Source of the DNA: Bog-473 sp963745665
GTDB taxonomy: Bacteria > Actinomycetota > Acidimicrobiia > Acidimicrobiales > RAAP-2
DNA: 64,000 nt
Assembly (NCBI GenBank): GCA_963745665.1
Contig: CAVUYE010000001.1
Location: 776,597 to 840,596 of the forward strand
Direction: 5' to 3'
Shown: one piece after another, positions 29,337 through 37,353 of the stretch
How positions within the stretch are numbered: position 1 is the first letter of the stretch
Layout of the letters: every line of letters begins with the position of its first letter
Notes under the pieces: model-generated
Database searches by the model: none
The model's input: the letters and a program-made list of their open reading frames with translations, nothing else
Told to the model about the DNA's origin: nothing
Translations under genes and position numbers: made by a program

Positions 29337-30257
29337 TTACGCCGTACCGATCGCCGGAACGGAGAAGTCCGCTCGCACATCATCGATGTCCCTGGTGGCC
29401 ATTGCGAGCAAATCGATATTGGACAAATCGTGACCGCACTGGGTTCCCCGTTGCAGCGATTCGACGAGCATCGATCGTCCAAGGTGGTGGTCGAGCAGCT
29501 CCGTACGGGCATGCTCATAGCCGGGCATGACATGGCCCACCTCGTGGACAAGAAGGTTTCCGACAAAGGCCAGCCAATTCTTTTCGGTGTCTGCGGCCGC
29601 CAACAGCATCGCGCCCAGCGCGATTTCTCCTTCCCCGGTCGGCTCGTACCCAGTCACGACATGGGCTGTGTCGTGATGAACAAACGTCTGTGCGATCGAT
29701 GAATGTCCGTCGGGGAGCGCGAATCCGTTGCGTTCATGGAAGTCGAAGAACGCCCGGCCGAGGGTTTCCACTGGCAGTTCTCGATAAGACTCCAGAACGT
29801 CCCTCAGCGAGGTCGTGCCGGGTGGCAATTCACTGCTCATTGCCGTCGCAGCCGGATCCAGACCGTACAGTCGCAGATAGTCGAGGAATGTCCGCTCGGC
29901 ACTCGCCTGGACGAGGTCGCGGGCAATAAGCAGACTGCGTCCCGCCTGATCCAGAGCCTCGGCATATGTTTCGGTTGCAGCCACCCGGTCCTCCGTGAGG
30001 GGGTGCCCACACAGCTCGAGCATGACCAACAGCTCCTTCAGCCGGCGCCGATCAGATGCATCGACGACCTGCTCCGCAACTTCCACTGGCGACAGAGAGA
30101 GTTCGTCGACCCGGTGCTCGTCCCTCCCCCAACATCCAACGGCCAGCGTCACGATGATGGAGTGTTGCTCCTTGGTCAGACCCCCTCCGGCGCTGGCGGC
30201 ACCCATCAGCGCTCCAATGACAGGATCGACCGCTGAATCGCTGACCAGTACCGTCAT
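29337..30257 (-). CDS. Coq4-like protein with N-terminal TerB-like helical region
   Basis: 306 residues. Residues 1 to about 110 are helical and acidic, starting SAVDPVIGALMGAASAGGGL, reminiscent of TerB-type metal-binding bundles; this part is a weak call. Residues about 165-260 contain LGRAFFDFHERNGFALP and FVHHDTAHVVTGYEPTGEGE, then LGAMLLAAADTEKNW and VHEVGHVMPGYEHAR. HDxxH followed by GYxxxxxGE resembles the Coq4 signature, the quinone-biosynthesis protein that coordinates a metal through that motif. Actinobacteria normally make menaquinone, so a ubiquinone role is doubtful. A second histidine set (HEVGH) is also present. Function unknown; a quinone or lipid headgroup reaction is a guess. 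Confidence 0.6.
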   Translation of the reverse strand: MTVLVSDSAVDPVIGALMGAASAGGGLTKEQHSIIVTLAVGCWGRDEHRVDELSLSPVEVAEQVVDASDRRRLKELLVMLELCGHPLTEDRVAATETYAEALDQAGRSLLIARDLVQASAERTFLDYLRLYGLDPAATAMSSELPPGTTSLRDVLESYRELPVETLGRAFFDFHERNGFALPDGHSSIAQTFVHHDTAHVVTGYEPTGEGEIALGAMLLAAADTEKNWLAFVGNLLVHEVGHVMPGYEHARTELLDHHLGRSMLVESLQRGTQCGHDLSNIDLLAMATRDIDDVRADFSVPAIGTA

Positions 30258-30489
30258 CTTTCCCCTCCGGCAGGACGTTCGGTGAGGGTAACACCGACGT
30301 CAGCGTTCGGCCTTGCCTCGTATTTGGAATCACTGGTGAAGAAGGGCGCAGGACACCTCTTCGGTCTTATCGCGATGGCGACAGAGGATGGCATCCTCCT
30401 CGTGAACGACCGGACGACCGTGTTCGATTTTTACCGCGAGTGAGATCCGAAGTGGCAGTCGTCGTGTTGGGCAGGTAGAAAACTCGTAC
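30258..30489. other. divergent intergenic region left of the PadR-type operator
   Basis: About 230 bp separating the leftward Coq4-like gene from the operator at 30490. Apart from a reasonable ribosome site (AGGGGAAAG) for the leftward gene, I see no named element. Confidence 0.4.
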
Positions 30490-30519
30490 GGTTGACGATA
30501 GATCGGCAACCGATATATA
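30490..30519 (+). promoter_or_regulatory. PadR-type promoter/operator, copy 1
   Basis: -35 TTGACG (30492-30497) and -10 TATATA (30514-30519) are 16 bp apart. The spacer and -10 contain an imperfect dyad: ATAGATCGG (30498-30506), three bases, CCGATATAT (30510-30518), matching at 8 of 9 positions. The -10 ends eight bases before ATG 30528, so the transcript should be leaderless. The same arrangement recurs at 31772 before padR. A bound repressor would block the promoter directly. PadR as the ligand is inferred from the second copy. Confidence 0.75.
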
Positions 30520-30527
30520 GTCGAACA

Positions 30528-30713
30528 ATGAGAGAAGCCGATCTACCCGACTCGTCATGGTGGCCCGACGAGCCGCCCTTCCAGGCGAGGCGGGGCGGGC
30601 CATGGAAGCCGTTGCTCGCTGCCTGCATCCTCTTGGCCGGAGTGGTCCTTTTGGTCGTGTTCGTGCACATTGCGCCGTCCGTCGGAGCTGCAGGTGGATG
30701 CGGCGGCGGCTAA
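30528..30713 (+). CDS. small single-pass membrane protein
   Basis: 61 residues from ATG 30528, the first start after the copy-1 promoter. The acidic, Trp/Pro-rich N-terminus (DLPDSSWWPDEPPFQ) is followed by RRGGPWKP, one long hydrophobic helix (LLAACILLAGVVLLVVFVHI) and a short C-terminal tail GAAGGCGGG. The topology is probably N-in with the Gly-rich Cys tail outside. I recognise no family. A strong leaderless promoter and the adjacent membrane protein gene 36 bp downstream argue that it is real and co-expressed under PadR control. Confidence 0.7.
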   Translation: MREADLPDSSWWPDEPPFQARRGGPWKPLLAACILLAGVVLLVVFVHIAPSVGAAGGCGGG

Positions 30714-30749
30714 CCGCCTCGATCTCACACAGAGTGAAGTCGGGTTTGC

Positions 30750-31847
30750 ATGAATCGTCTTACAACAGGAAGCGAAGCTCGGGCTGCATCGTGGTTCTGG
30801 GCTTCAGTCTTTCTCACGGGTGGAGCAATCGCTGCGTGTGTCGTTCTCGCTCCGAAGTCGGGAGGCTCCCCTGATGAAGGTCTGGCGTGGCTGCTCTTTC
30901 TGGGTTCATCCGTCCACGTCGCCTCGACTGGCTGGTTGTTCACGAACCCAGCTCTTCGCAGCTTCGCCTGGGGGCGCCGCGGCCGCTACGTGTGGGCTCC
31001 CGTCGGACTCGTAGCGGCCGGGATTCTTCTCTCCGCCACGGTGAGCCCACGCACCATGGCGTGGGCGGTGCTTCTTCTCCTGGCTTGGCAACTCCATCAT
31101 TTCCAGAAGCAGAACCTGGGTCAGGTGGCCCTGGTCGGAGCGTCACTGGGCCTCGGATCGCTGCGACGTGGCGAACGCACAGCGATCTGCACGACGGGAG
31201 CAGCGGGAGTCGGGGGAGTCTGCGCACATCCTGCACTTCTCCAACTGAATGTTCGGCCACCGCTCGGCGGGAACTTCGCGCTCTTGGCGACTGCGCTCCT
31301 TGTCGTCGGGGTCGCTCGTGGAATTCTGGCGTTGACCAAGCGGCCGAGGTCCGACCGGCCTCCGAAGTTCTGCGTGATGTACACGTTGGCGCTCCTCTTT
31401 CCGCTCCCGATCTTCGTCTTCACATCGCCGTACGCAGCCATCGCCGGCATGACGATGGCGCACGGTCTGCAGTACCTGCTTCTGCTCGGTCTCGTGGCGG
31501 CTGGAAACCATCGCGGGCGCCGGATCGGCGGCGTGGCTGCGCTCTGCGCGCTGGCCGGCCTCGGCGGAGCGGTGCTGAACGTGATTTCCCATCTGCACGG
31601 CGATGGCCAGCCACTGCGGCTGTTCTTCGGGGTCTATGTGGGCCTCCTCGCGGCCCACTTCGTGGTCGATGCGGGCATCTGGCGTCTCCGCGAACCGTGC
31701 GTGCGCGCCTTCCTCTCCCAGCGGGTTGGCTACCTGGTCCGCCCAGCGCCACCGTCCGGCGCGCTGGTTCCGGTTGACGATAGATCGGTCGCCGATATAG
31801 AGTTGCTCCGTGGCCCGAGCCTCGAAACAGGAAGCCACTCAGACTGA
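30750..31847 (+). CDS. polytopic membrane protein with conserved-looking His motifs
   Basis: 365 residues with about eight or nine hydrophobic segments. Four histidine-containing motifs sit in or next to the helices: SSVHVAST near residue 53, WQLHHFQKQNLGQ near 113, MAHGLQYLLLLG near 238 and HFVVDAGIWRLREP near 308. Clustered intramembrane histidines of this kind are seen in di-metal membrane oxygenases such as Brp/Blh carotene dioxygenases and desaturases, but I cannot assign a family. The last 38 bases overlap the padR gene, and the copy-2 operator lies within its 3' coding end. It is probably transcribed with the small membrane protein upstream from the PadR-type promoter. Confidence 0.7.
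   Translation: MNRLTTGSEARAASWFWASVFLTGGAIAACVVLAPKSGGSPDEGLAWLLFLGSSVHVASTGWLFTNPALRSFAWGRRGRYVWAPVGLVAAGILLSATVSPRTMAWAVLLLLAWQLHHFQKQNLGQVALVGASLGLGSLRRGERTAICTTGAAGVGGVCAHPALLQLNVRPPLGGNFALLATALLVVGVARGILALTKRPRSDRPPKFCVMYTLALLFPLPIFVFTSPYAAIAGMTMAHGLQYLLLLGLVAAGNHRGRRIGGVAALCALAGLGGAVLNVISHLHGDGQPLRLFFGVYVGLLAAHFVVDAGIWRLREPCVRAFLSQRVGYLVRPAPPSGALVPVDDRSVADIELLRGPSLETGSHSD
31772..31801 (+). promoter_or_regulatory. PadR-type promoter/operator, copy 2
   Basis: Shares 17 identical bases with copy 1 (31772-31788 against 30490-30506) and the arm CCGATATA at the same distance (31792). -35 TTGACG is at 31774-31779 and -10 TATAGA at 31796-31801, with a 16-bp spacer. The -10 ends eight bases before GTG 31810, exactly as in copy 1. 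This is the autoregulatory site expected for the padR operon, placed inside the preceding coding sequence. Confidence 0.78.
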
Positions 31848-32166
31848 ATTCAGCGGATTCGGGCGTTATGCCGGTCCAGCCACGCTGATTCTCTCCAGCC
31901 TCGCCGACGGGCCCAAGCATGGGTACGTGCTCACGAAAGACATCGAGGCGTTCTCCGGCACGCGGCTCGCCCCAGGCACGCTCTATGAAGCGCTCAGCCG
32001 TCTCGAAGGACAAGGGCTGATTGAGGCGATCGAAAGTGACGATCGCAGGCGGCCGTATCAGCTCACCGCACTCGGGGCGACAGCGTTGCGGTCGCACCTC
32101 GTCACGCAGCGACGAATTGCTGAGCTCGGGCTCCGACGACTGGCCGGGGCCTGGAGCGCCACATGA
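31810..32166 (+). CDS. PadR-family transcriptional regulator
   Basis: 118-residue winged-helix regulator. The core reads LILSSLADGPKHGYVLTKDIEAFSGTRLAPGTLYEALSRLEGQGLIE, followed by the wing SDDRRRPYQLTALGATAL and one C-terminal dimerisation helix, so it belongs to the short PadR subfamily. The start GTG 31810 is eight bases after a -10 box, which implies leaderless translation. The stop overlaps the ATG of the next gene (ATGA). PadR proteins usually repress their own operon and release on binding a small molecule. The paired operators point to control of both this operon and the membrane protein pair upstream. Confidence 0.93.
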   Translation: MARASKQEATQTEFSGFGRYAGPATLILSSLADGPKHGYVLTKDIEAFSGTRLAPGTLYEALSRLEGQGLIEAIESDDRRRPYQLTALGATALRSHLVTQRRIAELGLRRLAGAWSAT

Positions 32167-33158
32167 CGGATATGCAGGGCATGTTGGTTCGCAGGGCCGA
32201 GAGGCTGCTGCGGTGGTACCCGAGGGAGTGGCAGGCTCGCTACGGCGACGAGTTCGCCGAGTTGCTCATCTCCGACATGTCAGAACAACCCCGATCCTTG
32301 AGGAGATCACTCGATGTGGCAGTGAGTGGGGTCGTCGCACGCCTCGCCTACGCGGGGTTGAATCAGAGCAACCTCGAGCCTTCGGAGCGAACTCGCAGAA
32401 CGCTGCTCGCTTTCGCGTGTGCCGCAGCCGTCTTCGTGACGTTCGGGCTCGGCATGTGGGCTCAGCTCACCATCGGCTGGCAATGGTCTGCTCCGGACAC
32501 CGTTGCGACCTCCACCGCCATGGTCGTGATGTCGTACTCGGTCCTCGCGCTTCTCTCCATCGGCGCGCTCGCCGTCGTTCCTCTCGCCTGGACCTCCGCG
32601 AGGATCGCCCTACGCCGAGCGCGAGTCATTCGACCCCTGGTCCTCGTGATGGTTGGTACGGGGACCTTCGTCCTCGGAAGCCGCCACTTCGCAAACGGTT
32701 GGCCCGGAACCGGGGGTCACCCTTGGGCGCATCAAGGTCTCGTCCCAGGTGGAGTTGCCGCCTTTGCGTGGGCGGCAACGCTCTTCGTCACCGCGTACTG
32801 GGCACACCCTGCGAGCCTGCTCTCGTTCCCGGGTCCCGAGCTTGCCTGGATGGTGGTGAGCCCCATCGCCCTGATGTGTTTTGGCATCGGGGCTGTCCGG
32901 CTGGTTCGCGAGATCGAGCTCTCGCCCAGGTTGCTGCGTTTCGAAGCGCGCCTCGCCCAGCTCGGCGGCGCGGTGATGGTCATCTTTCTGATTGGGGCAA
33001 GCCTTTGGGTTGTCGACGGAGGGCCCGGACCCCGCAATCTCTTCCATGTCGGCGCGATCGACATCGGGAGCATCTGCGTGATGCTTGCCTCGCTCGCAAC
33101 TGCTGGACGAGCTCTGCAGCTGATTGGACCCAGCCCTGGTTCTCTGGCGACCCGATAA
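32163..33158 (+). CDS. PadR-associated integral membrane protein
   Basis: 331 residues, starting inside the padR stop. The first 30 residues, RRAERLLRWYPREWQARYGDEFAELLISDM, are the amphipathic module commonly found in membrane proteins encoded next to PadR regulators. About seven or eight hydrophobic helices follow, beginning at LLAFACAAAVFVTFGLGMW. There are no catalytic motifs. Translational coupling to padR suggests a membrane sensor or regulated target. It is the middle gene of padR-membrane protein-esterase. Confidence 0.75.
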   Translation: MTDMQGMLVRRAERLLRWYPREWQARYGDEFAELLISDMSEQPRSLRRSLDVAVSGVVARLAYAGLNQSNLEPSERTRRTLLAFACAAAVFVTFGLGMWAQLTIGWQWSAPDTVATSTAMVVMSYSVLALLSIGALAVVPLAWTSARIALRRARVIRPLVLVMVGTGTFVLGSRHFANGWPGTGGHPWAHQGLVPGGVAAFAWAATLFVTAYWAHPASLLSFPGPELAWMVVSPIALMCFGIGAVRLVREIELSPRLLRFEARLAQLGGAVMVIFLIGASLWVVDGGPGPRNLFHVGAIDIGSICVMLASLATAGRALQLIGPSPGSLATR

Positions 33159-33166
33159 CGCCTCAG

Positions 33167-34159
33167 ATGGGGTCGATGGAGGAACGGGACCACCAGTCCC
33201 GAACCGGCGGAGGAAGTTCACGGGATGATCCGCCGATTCTTTCTGCAACCGGTGGTCGACGATGGAGTCGGCGGAAGGTCCTGGCCCTTGGAGCGGGTGG
33301 TCTTGTCGCGGTCATCGCTGCGGGGGTTGTTGGCACTGAGCTGATCGCCCACGGTGTCCTCCCGGGGCAGCAGGAGCTGGACCAACTCGACGGCGCTTGC
33401 TCTGTGGCGAGCCCTCCACTGACGTTCTCGACGCTCGGCACGTCGATCTCCAAGCGGTTTTACTCGAGGAACCGACGGCGCACTGTGGGCTACACGGTTG
33501 CCTGGCCGCCGGGTCAACGGCCGGGCGACCCGCTCCCACTGATCGTGATGCTCCACGGTGAGGGCGCCAACCACACCAATGCTCTGGCCGGGATGTCGCC
33601 GGCCGAGGCGGTGGCACTACAGATCGGGGGTCGTCCACTTCGGCCAATGGCCTTGGTCACAGTGGACGGCGGAGACGGCTATTGGAATCCGCACCCGGGT
33701 GACGATCCCTTGACGATGATCGTTGACGAGCTCATCCCGCGCTGCCAGACCATGAACCTGGGCCGACTGCCAAACCGGATTGGCACAATGGGCATCTCGA
33801 TGGGTGGGTACGGAGCGCTGCTCGTCGCTGAGAAGCATCCAGGGCTCATCGCCGCAGTCGCCGCAATCAGTCCCGCTGTCTGGACTAGCTATCCCCAGGC
33901 CTCAGCAGCGAACGACCGCGCCTACGCCTCTGCATCTGACTTCGCCGCTGACGACGTCGTGACCCACACCTCAACGCTTGCCGGCAAGCCCGTGCGCATC
34001 GCCTCTGGAATCGATGATCCATTCCATCCGGGAGTTGTCGCGCTTGGTCAAGCCCTCCCCCCCGGTGCAATCGTGGACATCTCGAAGGGCTGTCACACGG
34101 GAGATTTCTTCATCGCCCAAGAGCCACCGTCGCTCGAGTTCCTTGCGCAGCACCTCTGA
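33167..34159 (+). CDS. Tat-exported esterase D/PHB-depolymerase-like alpha/beta hydrolase
   Basis: 330 residues from ATG 33167. The N-terminal twin-arginine signal is RRWSRRKVLALGAGGLVAV, with residues 1-30 cytoplasmic and Ser/Arg/Gly-rich. The mature domain begins near residue 80 with KRFYSRNRRRTVGYTVAWPP. The oxyanion region is LIVMLHGEGANH. The nucleophile serine is in GTMGISMGGYGALLVAEKHP near residue 208, the acid in ASGIDDPFHPG and the histidine in KGCHTGDFF. This matches secreted antigen-85/esterase-D-like hydrolases. The substrate is unknown; acyl or cell-wall esters are plausible. It is the last gene of the padR operon, nine bases after the membrane protein stop. Confidence 0.85.
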   Translation: MGSMEERDHQSRTGGGSSRDDPPILSATGGRRWSRRKVLALGAGGLVAVIAAGVVGTELIAHGVLPGQQELDQLDGACSVASPPLTFSTLGTSISKRFYSRNRRRTVGYTVAWPPGQRPGDPLPLIVMLHGEGANHTNALAGMSPAEAVALQIGGRPLRPMALVTVDGGDGYWNPHPGDDPLTMIVDELIPRCQTMNLGRLPNRIGTMGISMGGYGALLVAEKHPGLIAAVAAISPAVWTSYPQASAANDRAYASASDFAADDVVTHTSTLAGKPVRIASGIDDPFHPGVVALGQALPPGAIVDISKGCHTGDFFIAQEPPSLEFLAQHL

Positions 34160-34235
34160 GGGACCCTTGGTTCACCCCGCAAGGTTGGAGGTGATTGAGC
34201 GCGGTCGCGCCAGAGAGCGGACGCCGAAGTCGCGC

Positions 34236-35234
34236 TCAGTCCGTCCCAGGATCGCCGAACTGAGACCGTCCGTCTCGCTCCAAGGCGCGTCCGAAAAGGC
34301 TTGCACGCGTTCGGAGGTGGTCCAGCAACTCCAACGGGGACAACACCTCGAAGTCGGCGGCAGCGTTTCCCAGGACCAGCGTTGGCCAATCAAGTGAATC
34401 CGATGCCATGGTGAATCGACACCGCCCAGGTCCGACATCTTCAAGGGTGCCCCACGGGCCAACACGCTCCCGGACGACGGCTGTTGGGGCATGGATGAGT
34501 ACGTCCACCTGGTAGCGCGACGGGACGCTCTCGATACTGGACCGGACGAACTCCGCAGCGTTCTCAGCGGGCAGTTCGCGGGGGATGGCGTGAGCCCCCG
34601 TGACTCTTGGCTCCGTGAGTCGGTCAAGGCGAAAGGTCCGCCAATCGAACCGGGTCAGATCCCATGCGACCAGATACCAGCGCCTTCCCAGGAGGACGAG
34701 CCGGTGCGGGTCCACCGCCCGGGTGCTCGGTACACCGCCGCTATCGGTGTAGTCGAACTCCAGGCGCTCGCCGTCCCGGCAGGCCTGGGCCACCGAGACC
34801 AGGACACCCGCACCGACACTGGCGGCGGACTCGTGCCATGGGAGAGAAACGGTCATCGCTGCGAGTGCGTCGATGCGGCGCCGGAGCGAAGTCGGCATCA
34901 CCTGGATCACCTTGCTGAGCGCTCGCAGCGAGGACTCCTCGATGTCCACGACCGAGCCTGCCTGGATCGCCGAATGCAGCCCTACGCCGATGGCGACGGC
35001 TTCGTCGTTGTCGAGCAAGAGGGGAGGAAGGACTGCGCCCGCCGCAAGCTGGTAGCCACCGTCTACGCCCCGACGGGCCTCGACGGGGTAGCCCAGATCT
35101 CGTAGGCGATCGATGTCACGACGGAGCGTTCGCGGCGAGACCTCGAGGCGAGCAGCCAGGTCGGTCCCAGGCCAGTAGCGCCGGGACTGGAGCAGGGACA
35201 GCAGGCGGAGCGTGCGCGTGCCGGGCGTGGTCAT
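34236..35234 (-). CDS. YafY-type HTH/WYL-domain transcriptional regulator
   Basis: 332 residues. The N-terminal helix-turn-helix reads LLSLLQSRRYWPGTDLAARLEVSPRTLRRDIDRLRDLGYPVEARRG. The WYL domain (residues about 145-215) contains DPHRLVLLGRRWYLVAWDLTRFDWRTFRLDRL, the WYL triad itself being WYLVAWD. A WCX-like C-terminal segment follows (YQVDVLIHAPTAVV). Such regulators sense small ligands, often nucleic-acid-related. It diverges from a DinB gene, and the palindromes in the 86-bp gap are the likely operator. This pairing of a WYL regulator with a DinB-like protein is common in actinobacteria. Confidence 0.92.
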   Translation of the reverse strand: MTTPGTRTLRLLSLLQSRRYWPGTDLAARLEVSPRTLRRDIDRLRDLGYPVEARRGVDGGYQLAAGAVLPPLLLDNDEAVAIGVGLHSAIQAGSVVDIEESSLRALSKVIQVMPTSLRRRIDALAAMTVSLPWHESAASVGAGVLVSVAQACRDGERLEFDYTDSGGVPSTRAVDPHRLVLLGRRWYLVAWDLTRFDWRTFRLDRLTEPRVTGAHAIPRELPAENAAEFVRSSIESVPSRYQVDVLIHAPTAVVRERVGPWGTLEDVGPGRCRFTMASDSLDWPTLVLGNAAADFEVLSPLELLDHLRTRASLFGRALERDGRSQFGDPGTD

Positions 35235-35271
35235 CTGGCCAGTATCGCGGGATTTAGGCCAGCATCTGGCC
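35235..35271. promoter_or_regulatory. candidate operator of the WYL/DinB divergent pair
   Basis: A perfect dyad, GGCCAG (35257-35262), CAT, CTGGCC (35266-35271), lies mid-gap. A related half-overlapping palindrome, CTGGCCAG, sits at 35235-35242 directly before the regulator start. CATCTGGCC occurs in both copies. Spacing of about two helical turns suggests cooperative binding of the WYL regulator. The ligand and the binding are inferred. Confidence 0.55.
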
Positions 35272-35320
35272 GCTAATGGTCTTAGGGTGCCGAAATCAGC
35301 CCAAATGAAAGGACCAGCTC

Positions 35321-35839
35321 ATGGCATCCACCATCACCACTGACCTCGAGCGGAACGACCTCGTGAACGCATTGCGGGAACATCGGAATCTCCTGCTCCG
35401 CACCGTCTCAGGCTTGACGGATGACCAAGCTCGGTTGACTCCCACCACGAGCGAGCTCTGCCTGGGAGGCATCATCAAGCACGTCGCGCTCGTCGAAGAG
35501 GGCTGGGTCCGCTTCATGGAGGAGGGCCCACATGCTCAAGGCCCCCCCGACGAGGCCGCCTATGAGGCCCATGCCGCCGGCTTTCGCATGGCGGACGAAG
35601 AGACGCTGGCGGACCTGGTCGCTCGTTACGAGGCCGTTGCTCAACTCACCGACGCGGCAATAGTCGCCCTGCCTTCACTCGATGCATCCCACCCGCTTCC
35701 CGAGGCCCCGTGGTTTGAGCCTGGCGCGCATTGGTCCGCTCGTCGAGCACTCATTCACATCGTGGCTGAGACGGCCCAGCACGCCGGTCACGCCGACATC
35801 ATCCGCGAGACCATCGACGGAGCAAGGTCCATGGGCTAA
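35321..35839 (+). CDS. DinB-family protein
   Basis: 172-residue four-helix-bundle protein of the DinB/DUF664 group, which includes metal-binding thiol-dependent enzymes. The first helix is NDLVNALREHRNLLLRTVSGLTDDQA. Candidate metal ligands are the histidine of GGIIKHVALVEEGWVRF near residue 45 and the two C-terminal histidines of HIVAETAQHAGHADIIRE near 147 and 151. GAAAGGACC is a plausible ribosome site before ATG 35321. Function is not predictable beyond the fold; bacillithiol/mycothiol-S-transferase-like chemistry is known in the family. Confidence 0.85.
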   Translation: MASTITTDLERNDLVNALREHRNLLLRTVSGLTDDQARLTPTTSELCLGGIIKHVALVEEGWVRFMEEGPHAQGPPDEAAYEAHAAGFRMADEETLADLVARYEAVAQLTDAAIVALPSLDASHPLPEAPWFEPGAHWSARRALIHIVAETAQHAGHADIIRETIDGARSMG

Positions 35840-36208
35840 CAGAACAGAACCGGACGCTTGGATGTGCGCGCGGTGGAAGCTGGAGCTGTGGGTCGGTCGT
35901 GGGGGAACGCTCGCTTACGTGCTCAAGATCTCGCAGTAGCTGTGACGCCGACGCGGGTTCTACCAGGCCTCGATCCACTCGAGATGGCCCGGGCGCGCTG
36001 TTGGCGGAGTCAGGCAACGCCTATGAAGGTGCCTCCGGGGTCCCTGAAATGACCGACAATGTCGGTGGGCCTTGCTTGCCCAGAGCCCGCTATTGATCGT
36101 AAGAGCGGAAAAGCGGAGTGCCTGCCACGGCGATGTGAGCTCAGGCCGGCTCCACGTCCGGGACCGATAGGTCTACAGTCGCCACCCAGGCGACCGAGAG
36201 GTGGTGAA
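35840..36208. other. non-coding stretch before the low-GC island
   Basis: About 370 bp with short open frames but none with a ribosome site or family resemblance. The G+C content falls towards its right end, where the secreted-protein gene begins. I see no repeat or RNA. Confidence 0.4.
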
Positions 36209-37318
36209 GTGGGAGCACGGACCAACCCGCGTCCAGCACGCGGGTACCTTTTCGTAGGTTCCGTCGGATGCGCGGTCCTTGTCGTGCTCTTAGGTCTCGC
36301 CCCGTCCACCGCGGGCAGTCGGGCTGAAGGAGCCAATGTGTCCAAAACGATACAAGGCACGATTTCGGTTGGGTCCCCTGTGCCAAAACTAACTCTCGAT
36401 AAGAAGGAGTTCTGCAACTGCGGCAAATTCAACACGGTTGAAAGCAAAGCGGTGCCGACGAGCATCGCTTCGGGAAGCTCGTACTCCTTTTCGTACTACA
36501 CGCCGCCTGTCTCGCTGGATGCCACTCAAATAATCTTCTATTACAAGATTGGTCAAGGCCCCTTCTATCTCGCGGGATACACCTACCTACCGCACCTCGG
36601 TGCAAATCAGAAATCGTGCAAGATCCAGTACCGCGACCGCACTGATACCAGCGCGTCTCCGTACGTCTGCTCGGTAAGCTTCGCCGAGTCCAGCAACCCC
36701 TACATTGCCAAGCCCGTGTTCAATGTCGGAGAAAAACCGATCAAGCAAGTTACGGACAGCGACGAGCAAGTAGCGCTCATGAAGGATTATTTCTCCACCT
36801 TTTGCGCGACGGGCAACTATGAACGGTGCACATTCACAAATACCAAGGTGCAGTACTTTCAGACATCCCCAGCTCAGCAGGTCGGCCGCTTGCAACAAAA
36901 TTGCACGGAGTCTGAGCTGGAATACGAGGTCCGGTGGAAGACCGAACATAGCGAGGAAAATTCCTTCGGGGTCAAACTCAAAGGAGAGATCGGTTTCAAG
37001 ATTGGTGAGGCTGTCAAGGCCGGTGTTGCACTCGAACTCGCTTACGAACACAAGTGGGTGGACACGGTGTCCTTCGATGAGACCACCAGGATCAAAGTTC
37101 CACCGGGCAAGGTTGGTGGTATTTATCTCTCTTCAGGCAATGTGACCGTGACCGGAGATTTCCGTCTGGTAGGAGACGACATGATCTACCTGTTGAACGA
37201 CGTCCACGTCACCTACCCCATTGACGGAACAGCCAAGGACCCATTTGGAAAGGTGTACGAGCCCATCGTCACGTCACGGATCACTGGAGACGCTCCGTGT
37301 GGAGAGTCCACGAAGTAG
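36209..37318 (+). CDS. secreted protein with aerolysin-like C-terminal half
   Basis: 369 residues from GTG 36209, preceded by GAGAGGTGG. The signal peptide is GYLFVGSVGCAVLVVLLGL, cut near APSTAGSRA. The N-terminal half has paired cysteines (EFCNCGKF, KSCKIQYRD, YVCSVSF). The C-terminal half (about residues 230-350) alternates polar and small residues: EYEVRWKTEHSEENSFGVK, LKGEIGFKIGEAVKAGVALE, AYEHKWVDTVSFDETTRIK, then VPPGKVGGIY and VTGDFRLVGDDM. That pattern (Ser/Thr-rich strands, an amphipathic insertion, Thr-rich return, VPPGK turn) is typical of aerolysin/ETX-MTX2 pore-forming proteins. This is a fold guess, not a family match. G+C is well below the neighbours, which suggests transfer. 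Confidence 0.6.
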   Translation: MGARTNPRPARGYLFVGSVGCAVLVVLLGLAPSTAGSRAEGANVSKTIQGTISVGSPVPKLTLDKKEFCNCGKFNTVESKAVPTSIASGSSYSFSYYTPPVSLDATQIIFYYKIGQGPFYLAGYTYLPHLGANQKSCKIQYRDRTDTSASPYVCSVSFAESSNPYIAKPVFNVGEKPIKQVTDSDEQVALMKDYFSTFCATGNYERCTFTNTKVQYFQTSPAQQVGRLQQNCTESELEYEVRWKTEHSEENSFGVKLKGEIGFKIGEAVKAGVALELAYEHKWVDTVSFDETTRIKVPPGKVGGIYLSSGNVTVTGDFRLVGDDMIYLLNDVHVTYPIDGTAKDPFGKVYEPIVTSRITGDAPCGESTK

Positions 37319-37353
37319 ATCAGCTCCGGCCTGCAATAACCGGACTGCTGCGA

